From: Pelomonas paludis
Lineage (GTDB): Bacteria > Pseudomonadota > Gammaproteobacteria > Burkholderiales > Burkholderiaceae_C
DNA length: 64,000 bases
Direction: 5' to 3'
Assembly: GCF_039872745.1 (NCBI RefSeq)
Contig: NZ_JBDPZD010000006.1
Coordinates: forward strand, 62,001-126,000
Shown here: piece by piece, positions 18,667 through 28,565 of the stretch
Position numbering within the stretch: the first letter of the stretch is position 1
Layout: each line of letters opens with the position of its first letter
Notes under the pieces: model-generated
Database searches by the model: none
What the model saw: only the letters and a program-made list of their open reading frames with translations
Told to the model about the DNA's origin: nothing
Program-made: the position numbers and the translations under genes

Positions 18667-21003
18667 ATGAGCCTCCTGGACAAGATTCGCGGAAAGACGG
18701 ACACCACTGAGGGCGCGGAGGCGCCGGACACCGACCTGGTGAGTGATGGCAGTGAGGCGGCATTCGACGCCACGCGCGCTTCAGACTCCATCCTGGTCGG
18801 TCCCGACACGATGTTCCGTGCCGATGCCACGCCTTCGATCATCACGCCCGTCGCGCCGAGCGAACTGGGGCCGAACAGCGAGTTCGCCTCCACGACGATG
18901 AGCTTCGGGCCCTCGACCCTGATTGAAGGTGCGGACCTTCAACCTAAGTCGGGTGCGGACAAGCTGCGCGACCTCTTCGGGCGCCACCGCCAGCGCGTGC
19001 TGACGGGCCTGGTCGTCGCCGGTCTGCTGGGCACGGGTCTCAGCGTCACGATGGTGCTGGTTAGCGGCAACCGCAGCGCGGCGCAGGTGCGCGGCGCGGG
19101 CCAGGCGCTGATGCACTCGCAGCGGATGGCGAAGTCCGTGTCGGCGGCCCTGGTGGGCAACACGGCGGCGTTCGCGGAATTGCGTGAGTCGGTCAGCACC
19201 CTGACCAGTGTGGTGGGCAGCTTGCGGACGGGCCAGGGCGACCTTTCCCAGGCGCCTGCTGCGGTGCAGCCTTCGCTGGAATCGCTGCAGCCGCTGGTGG
19301 ACCGCGCCGAGAAGAACGGCAAGACCGTGCAGGACCAGGAAAAGGTGCTGACCCAGATCGGTCAAGCGCTGCGCGCCATCAACCGCCAGTCGAGTGACCT
19401 GCTCGAATCCGCCGAGGCCGTGTCCTCGCAGGCCCTGCAGATCAACAGCTCGGCGGCCGAAATTTCTGCCGTGGGTCAGCTCGTGATGCTGACGCAGCGG
19501 ATCGGCAAGAGCGCCAATGAGTTCCTGACCGCCGAAGGCGTGAGCACCGAAGCCGTGTTCCTGCTCGGCAAGGACTTGAACGCCTTCAAGCTCATCACCG
19601 AGGCCTTGATCAGTGGCAGCTCCGAGCTGCGCCTGCCCGCCGCGCGCGACCCGCAGCTGAAGGAAAACCTCAAGACCCTGCTCAAGCAGTACGAGCAGAC
19701 CCGCACCCAGGCCTCGGCCATTCTGGGCAACCTGCAAGGCTTGGTCGCGGCGCGTGAAGCCCAGACCGCCATGCTGGGTGACTCCGAGCCGCTGCGCAAG
19801 GGCCTGGAACTGGTTGCCAACGATCTGGAGAAGTCCGGTGGTGCTGGCTTCGGCCTGATCGCCTTCATGCTGCTGTCGCTGGTCGCCCTGGTGGGCGGTG
19901 CCTTCGGCTTCCTGCGCCTCTACCTGGCTGACCAGGAACGTCGCGCCGAGATCGCTGAAGCGCAGCGCCGCGAGGCCGAGGCGCAAGAGCAAGAGGCCAA
20001 GCGCGTGAACGACGCCAACCAGGCGGCCATTTTGCGGTTGATGAACGAACTGGCCGCGGTTGCTGAAGGTGACTTGACCCAGACGGCCACCGTGACCGAG
20101 GACATCACCGGCGCGATTGCCGACTCCGTGAACTACACGGTGGAGGAGCTGCGCAACCTCGTCGGCCAGGTGCAGGGCACAGCAGCGCGCGTGACGGACA
20201 CGACGGCGGCGGTGGACCAAACCTCGACCGACCTGCTCGCCGCGTCCAAGGAACAGCTGCACGAGATCCGCTCCACCGGTGAGGCCGTGCTGCAGATGGC
20301 GAGCCGAATCAACGAGGTGTCCGCACAAGCGCAGGCAACCGCCGATGTGGCCCGCCAATCTCGTCAGGCTGCTGAGCAGGGCAAGGAGGCGATGCAGAAC
20401 AACATCGCCGGTATGAACACCATCCGCGACTCCATCCAGGAGACGTCCAAGCGCATCAAGCGGCTGGGCGAGTCGTCACAGGAAATCGGTGAGATCACGG
20501 AGCTGATCTCGGACATTACCGAACAAACCAACGTGCTGGCCTTGAACGCCGCCATCCAGGCCGCGTCAGCGGGCGAAGCCGGTCGCGGCTTCTCGGTGGT
20601 GGCGGAAGAAGTGCAGCGTCTGGCTGAACGCTCCGGCGATGCGACGCGGCGAATCGCGGCGCTCGTCAAGGCCATTCAGACCGACACCCACGACGCCGTG
20701 GCCGCCATGGAGCGCTCAACGCGCGGGGTGGTGGAAGGTACGCAACTGTCTGACGCGGCCGGTAAGGCGCTGGAAGACATTGACCGTGTGTCGCGCGAGC
20801 TGGACGAACTGATTGTTCGAATCTCCGGCCAAGCCAGCCAGGAAGCCCGCCAGGCCAACGAAGTGGCGTCGAACATTCAGCACATCTTCGCCGTGACCGA
20901 GCAGACCTCCGAAGGCACACGCTCCACCGCGCAGATGGTGCATGAGCTGTCGCGATCCGCCGAAGCGCTGCGCGCCTCGGTGACCCGATTCAAAGTTGCT
21001 TGA
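18667..21003 (+). CDS. pilJ: Methyl-accepting chemotaxis receptor PilJ
   Basis: A 778-residue receptor of the Pil-Chp system. I use ATG 18667, preceded by GAGGGTGAG, rather than an upstream in-frame start. About 108 polar, Asp/Ser/Thr-rich residues come first, then transmembrane helix 1 (about 110-132), a periplasmic helical region of about 260 residues, transmembrane helix 2 (about 394-420), a HAMP linker and the signalling hairpin with its tip near EQTNVLALNAAIQAASAGEAGRG (about residue 615). The long cytoplasmic N-terminal lead differs from the Pseudomonas protein as I know it. It is followed 12 bases later by the chpA-type kinase gene. Confidence 0.93.
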   Translation: MSLLDKIRGKTDTTEGAEAPDTDLVSDGSEAAFDATRASDSILVGPDTMFRADATPSIITPVAPSELGPNSEFASTTMSFGPSTLIEGADLQPKSGADKLRDLFGRHRQRVLTGLVVAGLLGTGLSVTMVLVSGNRSAAQVRGAGQALMHSQRMAKSVSAALVGNTAAFAELRESVSTLTSVVGSLRTGQGDLSQAPAAVQPSLESLQPLVDRAEKNGKTVQDQEKVLTQIGQALRAINRQSSDLLESAEAVSSQALQINSSAAEISAVGQLVMLTQRIGKSANEFLTAEGVSTEAVFLLGKDLNAFKLITEALISGSSELRLPAARDPQLKENLKTLLKQYEQTRTQASAILGNLQGLVAAREAQTAMLGDSEPLRKGLELVANDLEKSGGAGFGLIAFMLLSLVALVGGAFGFLRLYLADQERRAEIAEAQRREAEAQEQEAKRVNDANQAAILRLMNELAAVAEGDLTQTATVTEDITGAIADSVNYTVEELRNLVGQVQGTAARVTDTTAAVDQTSTDLLAASKEQLHEIRSTGEAVLQMASRINEVSAQAQATADVARQSRQAAEQGKEAMQNNIAGMNTIRDSIQETSKRIKRLGESSQEIGEITELISDITEQTNVLALNAAIQAASAGEAGRGFSVVAEEVQRLAERSGDATRRIAALVKAIQTDTHDAVAAMERSTRGVVEGTQLSDAAGKALEDIDRVSRELDELIVRISGQASQEARQANEVASNIQHIFAVTEQTSEGTRSTAQMVHELSRSAEALRASVTRFKVA

Positions 21004-21015
21004 TCGCCCGCCGGC

Positions 21016-24000
21016 ATGGACCAGCTCTCGCGAGACCAAGATCAACAGGCCGACCTGAGCCCCCTGGCGTGGGTTCAGGACGAACTGCGCCGCTCGCTTG
21101 AGAGCGTCCACAAAACCCTGCGTCGCCTCATCCGCGACGCCGACGTCAGCCGCACCGGCTTCGATGCCTCGCAGCCCAGTGTGCCGCTGCAGCAGGCGGC
21201 CGCGCAGCTGCACCAGGTGGTGGGGGTGCTGTCGCTGGTGGGCCTGCCCGCCGGGGCCACCGTGCTGCGCGCCTCCGAAGCAACGGTCCAGCGCTTGGCG
21301 CAGAACCCGCTGGAGGTGGACCTGCGCCACGTCGAGGCCATCGAGCGCGCCGACTTTGCGCTGATGTCCTACGTCGCCCGCCTGTTGGCTGGCACCAAGA
21401 CCTCGCCGTTGTTGCTGTTCCCGGTCTATCGGGAGTTGCAGCAGCTCAACGGCGTCACACGCATCCACCCTGCTGACCTCTGGACCCACGAGTGGGTGTG
21501 GCGCGAGATTCCGCTCGAAGCGGACGTGCTGCCGCGTTCGCCCGAGGCTGTGCGTGCGCCTTTCGAGGCGGCGCTGCTGCGCCAGATGCGCACGCCTATG
21601 CCCAGCCATGCGGCCAACCTCAGCAACCTGTGCGCTGGGCTGGCGGCCTCGATCAACCCGTCCAACGCCCGCACGCTGTGGCAACTGGCGGGTGCCTTCT
21701 TCGAGGGCCAGGCCTTGCGCCTGCTGCCGGTGGACGACTACATGAAGCGCCTGGGCTCGCGCCTGCTGCACGAGCTGCGCTCCGTGGTCCAGGGCCAGCC
21801 CGAGGCGTCCGAACGCCTGGCGCATGACCTGCTCTTCTTCTGCGCCCAGGCCAAGGTGGCCCAGGGCGGCTGCCCACGTCTGCTGGCTGTGCACGAGGCC
21901 TGGCGCCTGGCCGACGAGGATGTCGGTAACTACGACGACAGCTCGCTCGGCCGTGTCGACCCGGCCTGGGTGGCTCAGGCCAAACGCCGCGTGCTTGCCG
22001 CCAAGGAAAGTTGGTCTGCCGCCGCCGAGGGCGATGCCCACCGCCTGGCCAGCCTGGACGAGCAGTTCGCGGCGCTGGGCGAATCCCTGACCCGCCTCTT
22101 CCCCAGTGGCGATGTACTGGCCCAGACCCTGCAGCGCGCCGTCGTGTCCACGCTGCGCTCCGGCCAGCCGCCGTCGCCCGCGCTGGCGATGGAAGTCGCC
22201 ACCAGCGTGCTCTACATCGAGGCCGCGCTCGACGACGCCGCCTTCGACCAGGCCGACCAAGCCGACCGCGTGCGCCGCTTGGCGCGCCGCGTCGATGCTG
22301 TCGGGCACAACCAGCCGCCCGAGCCGCTGGAAGACTGGATGGAGGAGCTCTACCGCCGCGTCTCCGACCGCCAGACCCTGGGCAGCGTCGTGCATGAACT
22401 GCGCGCCAGCCTCTCCGAGGTTGAGCGCCAGTGCGACGAATACTTCCGTGACCCCAGCCAGCGCGCCAAGCTGATCCCCGTGCCCGGCCAGTTGTCGGCC
22501 ATGCGCGGCGTGCTCAGCGTGCTCGGCATGGAGCAGGCGGCCCAGGCCGCAGTGCACATGCGCGATGAGGTGGATGGCCTGGCCAACACCGAGATCGACT
22601 TCCAGCGCGCCAGCGCCATTGGCGCTTTCGAGCGCCTGGCCACCAACCTGGGCGCGCTCGGCTTCCTGATTGACATGCTCAGCGTGCAGCCCCATCTGGC
22701 CAAGAGCATGTTCCGCTTCGACCCGATCTCGGGTCGCCTCGAACCCGTGATGGGCCGCCGCGAAGGCGCCGTCGAGCTGCCCGACTTTGCGGCCAGCGGC
22801 TTCGACGTCGAGACCCTGGATGGCGGCCACGAGCTTGCCCCGCATTCCGAGCCCGCCCTGCCGCATGTGGATCTGGCCGACATGGGCCTGCCCAGCCTCG
22901 ACCTGGCCACCAGCGCGCCGGCGCCCGCCGTGGCAGCGCCCGTCGCCGCTCCGGCTCCCGCCCCTGCCCCACAAGTGGTCGATCTGGTTGACGACCCCGA
23001 GATGCTCGAAATCTTCCTGGAGGAAGCCGACGAAGTCATCGAGCGCGCGCGGGCCGCACTGGCCGCGCTGCGCGAGGCGCCCGCCGACCAGGAGCAGCTC
23101 ACGGTGGTTCGCCGTGCCTTCCACACGCTCAAGGGCAGCTCGCGCATGGTCGGCCTCAACGACTTTGGCGAGGGCGCCTGGGCCTGCGAGCAGCTCTACA
23201 ACAGCCGGTTGGCCGAGGTGCAGCCAACGGCCGACGTCTCCCTGCAAGCCTTCAGCCAAGGAGCGCTCGACTACCTCGCGCACTGGCGCGCCCAGATTGG
23301 CGGCGCGCAGCCCGGCATGTCGGCCTCGGCGCCGCTGCGGGCCAGCGCTGACGCCTTGCGCCTGAACGGCGAACTGCTGCCGCTGGGCGCCGCTCCGGCG
23401 CTCGACGTCACGCTCGAAGCCCTGCCCGAGGCCGCGCCCGAACCCGCAGCCCAGCCCGAGCCCCAGGTCATCGAGGTCGATGCCGAGGCCCCGCCGCTGG
23501 CCTCCGAGTTCGTGCTCGACATCGAGCCCGAGGCCCCTGTGGCCGAGGTGCCAGACAGCTTGCCCGAGATCGAGCTGGAAAGCCTCGACGGCATCGAGGT
23601 GATCGAAGCCGGCACCGAAGCCGGCAGCCTTGGCGAACTCGACGACCTGCGCTCCGCCCTGCATCCGGGCGCCGCACCGCAGACGCAGGCCTTCAGCGAC
23701 ACCGAGGTCATCGAACCCATGGTGTTGGCCGAGCCCAGTGCTGCGTCAGAAGCCATCACCGAAGCGCCGCTGGGCTTGGACCTCGACCTGGGTGGCACCA
23801 CAGCCGGCGCGCCGCTCACCGAAGTGGAGGCCGAGGCCATCGCCAGCCTGTCCATGCCCGAGGTGGCTGACGTCGGCGCCGATGCGCCCGAGGCCCTCAG
23901 CATCGAACTGCATGTTGAGCCGGACGTTGCTGCGGACGTTGAACTGGTCGCCGAACCTGCTGTTGAACTCGTCGCTGACGAGCCAGCTGAACCTGCGCCT

Positions 24001-27000
24001 GCCCCCGAACCCGAACCTGAAGTCGAAGAGGTCAAGCACATCGGGCCGCTGGAGATCAGCGCCACCCTCTTCAACATCTTCCTCAGCGAGGCCGACGAGC
24101 TCTCGCGGCGCCTGCAGGACGGCCTGGCGGGCTGGGCAGCCGAACCCGGCACGCCCCTACCCACCGGCCCTGAGGCCCAGGCTCACGCCCTGGCCGGCGC
24201 CGCCGCCACCGTCGGCTACGACGAGCTTTCGCAACTGGCGCGCGCGCTGGAGCATGCACTGGAGCGCGCACAGCGGGCCGCGTATTTCGAGCCCGAGACG
24301 GTTGCGCTCTTCCTGCGTGCGGCCGAGGACGTGCGCCAGCTGCTGCACCAGTTTGCTGCCGGCTTCCTGAAGGCGCACGACGCCGAGATCGTCGCGGCGC
24401 TGAATGCCTTCGACCCGCCCGAGGCTGCCGAGACCGAGGCGGGCACCGTGATGGGCCTGCCGCGCGACTTTGGGCACGACGAGGACGACCACCAAGCCAC
24501 CACGGCCGTGCCGTTCGATGAGGCCCCGGCCACGGTCGCCGCAGATCTGGCGGCTCAAGGCGACGCCTTGAACGACCTTGCCCAGGCCGCTGAGCCCATC
24601 TACGAACCGACCGCTGAACCAACCCACGCCGCGCACCACGGCGGCGACGAGGCCGAGTCCACGCTGCATGCGCCGCTGGCGATGGATGAGCCCAGCGAGC
24701 CCTCGGCCGCTGCCATGCCCGAGCCCGCCGCAGAACCCGCGCCCGAGCCGACGCCTGAAACGGCGCCCGAAGCCCTGGCCGAGCCCGGTGCAGGCGCTGA
24801 GACCGACACGCCCAGCGGCGACCAGATCGACCCCGAGCTCTACCCCATCTTCGAAGAAGAAGGTGTGGACCTGCTGGCCCAGCTGCATGCCGCCTTGCGC
24901 GACTGGCTGGAGGCCCCGGGCGAGCTGAGCCGCTCGGACGCGTCGATGCGCGCCCTGCACACCTTCAAGGGTGGTGCGCGCCTGGCCGGCGCCATGCGCC
25001 TGGGAGAACTGGCGCACAACCTCGAATCGAGTGTCGAAGCCCTGCTGCGCGCGGGCCAGGCCGGGCATGCCGATGTCCAGGCCTTGCAGGACCAGGCCGA
25101 TGCGCTGGAGCACAGCTTCGAGCAATTGGGCCGCAGCCTCAGCGGCGCGCCCGCTACGCCGGCACCTGCGGTCCCCGCGCCAGCGCCGGTCATGGCGCCC
25201 GTCGCTGAACCCGAACCGCAGCCCGTGCTGGCTGCCGCAGAGCCCCCGGCCCCCGAGCCTGTGGCGCCGCCGGCTGCCGTCGAAGCCATCGTCGTACCCG
25301 CCGAGCTGCCGCGCTACGCGCCGCCCGTCGAAGAGGCCGCGCCTGCCGTTGTGCGCGAGATCGACTGGAGCCGCTGGAGCGCCGACGAGACCGAAGCCCC
25401 CGCAGCGACCGAATCGCTCGCCCTGGCCCAAGCCCAGGTGCGCGTGCGCGGTGCCTTGCTCGAGCGCATGGCCATGCAGGCCGGCGAGGTCAGCATCCGG
25501 CGCGCCCGTCTCGAATCCGAGCTGGGTCAGATCAAGGGCGCCTTGGTCGACCTGGACGACAACTTGGAGCGCATCCGCGCCCAGTTGCGCGAGCTGGAAC
25601 TGCAGGCCGAAGCGCAGATGCACATCCAGCAGGAGCTGGCGCAGTCCGGTGGCCGTGAGTTCGACCCGCTGGAGTTCGACCGCTACACCCGCTTCCAGGA
25701 GCTGACCCGGATGCTGGCCGAGTCGGTCGGCGACGTGGCCACGCTGCAGCGCACGCTGGGCCGCAGCGTCCAGACCGGCGAAGACGAACTGGCCGCCCAG
25801 TCGCGGCTGACGCGCGAGCTGCAGGACGACCTGCTGCGCACCCGTCTCGTCAGCTTCGACAGCATCGGCGAGCGTCTGCACCGTGTGGTGCGCCAGGCGG
25901 CGCGCGACTCCGGCAAACAGGTGCGCCTCGACATCCAAGGCGCCCAGACCGAAATCGACCGCAGCGTGCTGGAGCGCATGGCCGGCCCCTTCGAGCACTT
26001 GCTGCGCAACAGCGTGGCTCACGGCATCGAAGCGGCTGAGCAACGCCAGCAAGCGGGCAAGGATTCGACGGGCGTGCTGCGCCTCGACGTCAGCCAGCAG
26101 GGCAACGAAGTGCTGCTGCGCTTCAGCGACGACGGCGCCGGCCTCAACCTGGAGCGCATCCGCCGCCGCGGTGAAGAGTCCGGCCTGCTGCAGCCCGGTG
26201 CCGAGGTTGATGCCGGCCGCTTGCACCGCCTGATCTTCGAGCCCGGCTTCTCCACCGCCAGCGAGGTGACCGAGCTGAGCGGCCGGGGCGTGGGCATGGA
26301 CGTGGTGCGTGCCGAGGTCAACACCTTGGGCGGCTCCATCGAGACCGACTCCACGGCGGGGCAAGGCACCAGCTTCCTGCTGCGCCTGCCGCTCACCACG
26401 GCACTGACCAAGATCGTGCTGCTGCGCAGCGGCGACCAGATCGTGGCCGTGCCTGCCACGCTGATGGACTCCGTCCAGCGCACGCCGGTCGCAGCGGTCG
26501 AGTCGGCCTATGGCACGGGTCATCTGGCCTTTGGCGCTGACCAACTGCCGTTCTATTGGCTCGGCGGTTTGCTGGGTCAAAGCGGCCGTGGCCACACCAC
26601 AGGCCGGCACGCGCCGGTCGTCATCGTCCGCAGCGGTCAGACGCGTCTGGCACTGCACGTCGACGAAGTCGTCGGCAACCAGGAAGTCGTGGTCAAGAAC
26701 CTCGGCCCGCAGCTCAGCCGCGTGCCGGCACTGGCGGGCATCAGCCTGCTGGCATCGGGCGATGTGGCGTTGATCTACAACGTCGTGGCCCTCGCCGACC
26801 GCTACGGCGCCGAGGCGCGCGCGCGGGTGGGCGTCGATGCGCCGGTGGTCGAGACCGTGGTCGACACCACCGATCAAGCGCCGCTGATCATGGTGGTGGA
26901 CGATTCGCTGACCGTGCGCCGCGTCACGCAGCGCCTGCTGGAGCGTGTGGGCTACCGAGTCCGCCTGGCCAAGGACGGCCTGGACGCGATGGAACAGCTC

Positions 27001-27267
27001 GCGGCAGACGAACTTCCTGTGGTGGTTCTCTCAGATATTGAGATGCCACGCATGGACGGCTTTGATTTGGTGCGTAATATGCGGGCCGACGCGCGGCTTG
27101 CGAACTTGCCGGTCATCATGATCACTTCGCGGATCGCGCAGAAGCATCGGGATTACGCAAGCCAGCTAGGGGTCCAGCATTACCTGGGCAAACCCTATGA
27201 CGAAGAACAGTTGTTGGGCGTGATTGCCGGATTCGCCCGCACAGGGCTCCACCGGCGTAGTGAGTGA
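21016..27267 (+). CDS. chpA: ChpA/PilL-type hybrid histidine kinase with multiple Hpt domains, CheA core and receiver
   Basis: A 2083-residue multidomain kinase central to type IV pilus chemosensing. The N-terminal 560 residues resemble FimL/Hpt-like helical bundles without a clear phospho-His. Hpt domains follow at H703 (FHTLKGSSRM) and H1315 (LHTFKGGARL); a third at H1057 reads AHALAGAA and lacks the usual Lys. Long Pro/Ala/Glu-rich linkers separate them. The kinase core has the N box (EHLLRNSVAHGIE), G boxes (DDGAGLNLERI, GRGVGMDVVR), a CheW-like domain, and a C-terminal receiver with D2007 (SDIEMPRMDG) and a Lys in LGKPYD. Fewer Hpt modules than Pseudomonas ChpA. Ends four bases into the cyclase ORF's possible GTG start. 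Confidence 0.93.
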   Translation: MDQLSRDQDQQADLSPLAWVQDELRRSLESVHKTLRRLIRDADVSRTGFDASQPSVPLQQAAAQLHQVVGVLSLVGLPAGATVLRASEATVQRLAQNPLEVDLRHVEAIERADFALMSYVARLLAGTKTSPLLLFPVYRELQQLNGVTRIHPADLWTHEWVWREIPLEADVLPRSPEAVRAPFEAALLRQMRTPMPSHAANLSNLCAGLAASINPSNARTLWQLAGAFFEGQALRLLPVDDYMKRLGSRLLHELRSVVQGQPEASERLAHDLLFFCAQAKVAQGGCPRLLAVHEAWRLADEDVGNYDDSSLGRVDPAWVAQAKRRVLAAKESWSAAAEGDAHRLASLDEQFAALGESLTRLFPSGDVLAQTLQRAVVSTLRSGQPPSPALAMEVATSVLYIEAALDDAAFDQADQADRVRRLARRVDAVGHNQPPEPLEDWMEELYRRVSDRQTLGSVVHELRASLSEVERQCDEYFRDPSQRAKLIPVPGQLSAMRGVLSVLGMEQAAQAAVHMRDEVDGLANTEIDFQRASAIGAFERLATNLGALGFLIDMLSVQPHLAKSMFRFDPISGRLEPVMGRREGAVELPDFAASGFDVETLDGGHELAPHSEPALPHVDLADMGLPSLDLATSAPAPAVAAPVAAPAPAPAPQVVDLVDDPEMLEIFLEEADEVIERARAALAALREAPADQEQLTVVRRAFHTLKGSSRMVGLNDFGEGAWACEQLYNSRLAEVQPTADVSLQAFSQGALDYLAHWRAQIGGAQPGMSASAPLRASADALRLNGELLPLGAAPALDVTLEALPEAAPEPAAQPEPQVIEVDAEAPPLASEFVLDIEPEAPVAEVPDSLPEIELESLDGIEVIEAGTEAGSLGELDDLRSALHPGAAPQTQAFSDTEVIEPMVLAEPSAASEAITEAPLGLDLDLGGTTAGAPLTEVEAEAIASLSMPEVADVGADAPEALSIELHVEPDVAADVELVAEPAVELVADEPAEPAPAPEPEPEVEEVKHIGPLEISATLFNIFLSEADELSRRLQDGLAGWAAEPGTPLPTGPEAQAHALAGAAATVGYDELSQLARALEHALERAQRAAYFEPETVALFLRAAEDVRQLLHQFAAGFLKAHDAEIVAALNAFDPPEAAETEAGTVMGLPRDFGHDEDDHQATTAVPFDEAPATVAADLAAQGDALNDLAQAAEPIYEPTAEPTHAAHHGGDEAESTLHAPLAMDEPSEPSAAAMPEPAAEPAPEPTPETAPEALAEPGAGAETDTPSGDQIDPELYPIFEEEGVDLLAQLHAALRDWLEAPGELSRSDASMRALHTFKGGARLAGAMRLGELAHNLESSVEALLRAGQAGHADVQALQDQADALEHSFEQLGRSLSGAPATPAPAVPAPAPVMAPVAEPEPQPVLAAAEPPAPEPVAPPAAVEAIVVPAELPRYAPPVEEAAPAVVREIDWSRWSADETEAPAATESLALAQAQVRVRGALLERMAMQAGEVSIRRARLESELGQIKGALVDLDDNLERIRAQLRELELQAEAQMHIQQELAQSGGREFDPLEFDRYTRFQELTRMLAESVGDVATLQRTLGRSVQTGEDELAAQSRLTRELQDDLLRTRLVSFDSIGERLHRVVRQAARDSGKQVRLDIQGAQTEIDRSVLERMAGPFEHLLRNSVAHGIEAAEQRQQAGKDSTGVLRLDVSQQGNEVLLRFSDDGAGLNLERIRRRGEESGLLQPGAEVDAGRLHRLIFEPGFSTASEVTELSGRGVGMDVVRAEVNTLGGSIETDSTAGQGTSFLLRLPLTTALTKIVLLRSGDQIVAVPATLMDSVQRTPVAAVESAYGTGHLAFGADQLPFYWLGGLLGQSGRGHTTGRHAPVVIVRSGQTRLALHVDEVVGNQEVVVKNLGPQLSRVPALAGISLLASGDVALIYNVVALADRYGAEARARVGVDAPVVETVVDTTDQAPLIMVVDDSLTVRRVTQRLLERVGYRVRLAKDGLDAMEQLAADELPVVVLSDIEMPRMDGFDLVRNMRADARLANLPVIMITSRIAQKHRDYASQLGVQHYLGKPYDEEQLLGVIAGFARTGLHRRSE

Positions 27268-27272
27268 GGGGC

Positions 27273-28337
27273 ATGTCGCAAGTCGTAGACCATCTTGCCG
27301 AGTTGACGGGCTTCCGTGACCGTGACGTCATGGACGTCACGCTCGTGACCGCGCTGCGCGAGTTGGTGCAGCCGGCCAGCGTGGCCATCTACCGCCCGGT
27401 TGGCGACGAAGGCAAGCAGCGCTGGCTGACGCGCGCCCGGCTCGAAGAAGGCCAGGCCGTGGCCACCGCCGACCCCGTCTGGGCCACCTTCGACAGCCTG
27501 CCGCCCGTCGCTTCCTACCCGCATCGCTTCGAGTGCTTGCGCACGGGGCAGTTCGTGCAGGCCGAGGTCGACACGCCCGAGGGCAAGCGCTGGGCGCATC
27601 ACTTCCCGGTCGCCGCCGGCCGCGAGGTGCGTGGCGTGATCGAGTTGATCCGGCCGCAGGCCCTGGACGTGGGCGAGCAGCGCCTGCTGTCCAACGTGCT
27701 GCGGATTTATCACAACTTCCAGGGCCTGCTCGACTACTCCGAACGCGACACCCTCACGGGGTTGCTGAACCGCAAGTCCTTTGACGAAAGCTTCCTCAAG
27801 GCCCTGGGCGAACTGGCGGCGTCCACCGCCCATGCGCCCGAGCCCGAGTTGGATGGCGCTGACCGGCGCCACAGCACCGGCCGCCTGCACCATGTGCTGG
27901 GCGTCATCGACATCGACCATTTCAAGTCGGTCAACGACGGCTTCGGCCACTTGATTGGCGACGAAGTCTTGCTGCTGCTGTCGCGCTTGATGGGCTCCAG
28001 CTTCCGCTTCCATGACCTGCTCTACCGCTTTGGCGGTGAAGAGTTCGTGGTGCTGATGCGCTGCGACGAGAACGATCATGCGGGCCAGGCCTTCGAGCGC
28101 CTGCGCCATAACACTGAGAGCTATGCCTTCCCTCAGGTGGGGCGCATCACGATCAGTATTGGCTTCACCGAAATGCGCCCGACTGACACGCCGGCCTCCG
28201 CCTTCGAGCGCGCCGACAAGGCCGTCTACTACGCCAAGTCGCACGGCCGCAACCAGGTGCAGAACTTCGAGACCTTGGTTGGCCACGGTGAGCTTGAGGA
28301 AGCGGCCGAAAAGGCCAGCGACGTCGAGCTGTTCTGA
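27273..28337 (+). CDS. Diguanylate cyclase with N-terminal GAF-like domain
   Basis: A 354-residue GGDEF protein. I prefer ATG 27273 (GAGGGG just upstream); a GTG at 27264 that overlaps the chpA stop is the alternative. Residues 1-150 look like a GAF-type sensor, with no transmembrane helix. The catalytic domain begins DTLTGLLNRKSF and has an intact GGEEF at 254-258, the metal Asp in VIDIDHFKSVND, and an I-site RFHD (R245-D248) five residues before GGEEF, so product inhibition is likely. A Pro/Asp-rich loop of about 20 residues is inserted early in the domain. Position directly after chpA suggests c-di-GMP output tied to pilus surface sensing. Confidence 0.92.
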   Translation: MSQVVDHLAELTGFRDRDVMDVTLVTALRELVQPASVAIYRPVGDEGKQRWLTRARLEEGQAVATADPVWATFDSLPPVASYPHRFECLRTGQFVQAEVDTPEGKRWAHHFPVAAGREVRGVIELIRPQALDVGEQRLLSNVLRIYHNFQGLLDYSERDTLTGLLNRKSFDESFLKALGELAASTAHAPEPELDGADRRHSTGRLHHVLGVIDIDHFKSVNDGFGHLIGDEVLLLLSRLMGSSFRFHDLLYRFGGEEFVVLMRCDENDHAGQAFERLRHNTESYAFPQVGRITISIGFTEMRPTDTPASAFERADKAVYYAKSHGRNQVQNFETLVGHGELEEAAEKASDVELF

Positions 28338-28344
28338 GCCCCCT

Positions 28345-28368
28345 GCCGGCCGCACCGCGCGGGCCGGC
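28345..28368 (+). terminator. Hairpin after the diguanylate cyclase gene
   Basis: GCCGGCC and GGCCGGC pair across a 10-base loop, starting 7 bases after the cyclase stop. There is no clear U-run (CTCTTGCCC follows). It probably marks the end of the pil-chp transcript. The rest of the spacer to 28565 shows only short GC-rich repeats and no obvious gene or promoter. Confidence 0.45.
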
Positions 28369-28565
28369 TCTTGCCCTCCCCTCCCTAGCGCCAGTCGCCC
28401 GTCGGCGCGCGCTGCGCACCTGCGTGGTCGGCGTGCCGCAGCGCTTGCCAGCGCTTTCATGGTAGCGATAACTTGGTCACGCGCCGCTTGATCTACCGCG
28501 CGCCTGCCAGGCTGCGCGCTCCTATCCTGCCGGCCTTGTGTTCTCGCATGGATCGCGGAGACGGC

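Noticed and set aside
20716..23664. A 982-codon open frame on the minus strand opposite pilJ and chpA
   Set aside because: It mirrors the plus-strand genes and contains no domain motifs; such long antisense frames are expected at this GC content.
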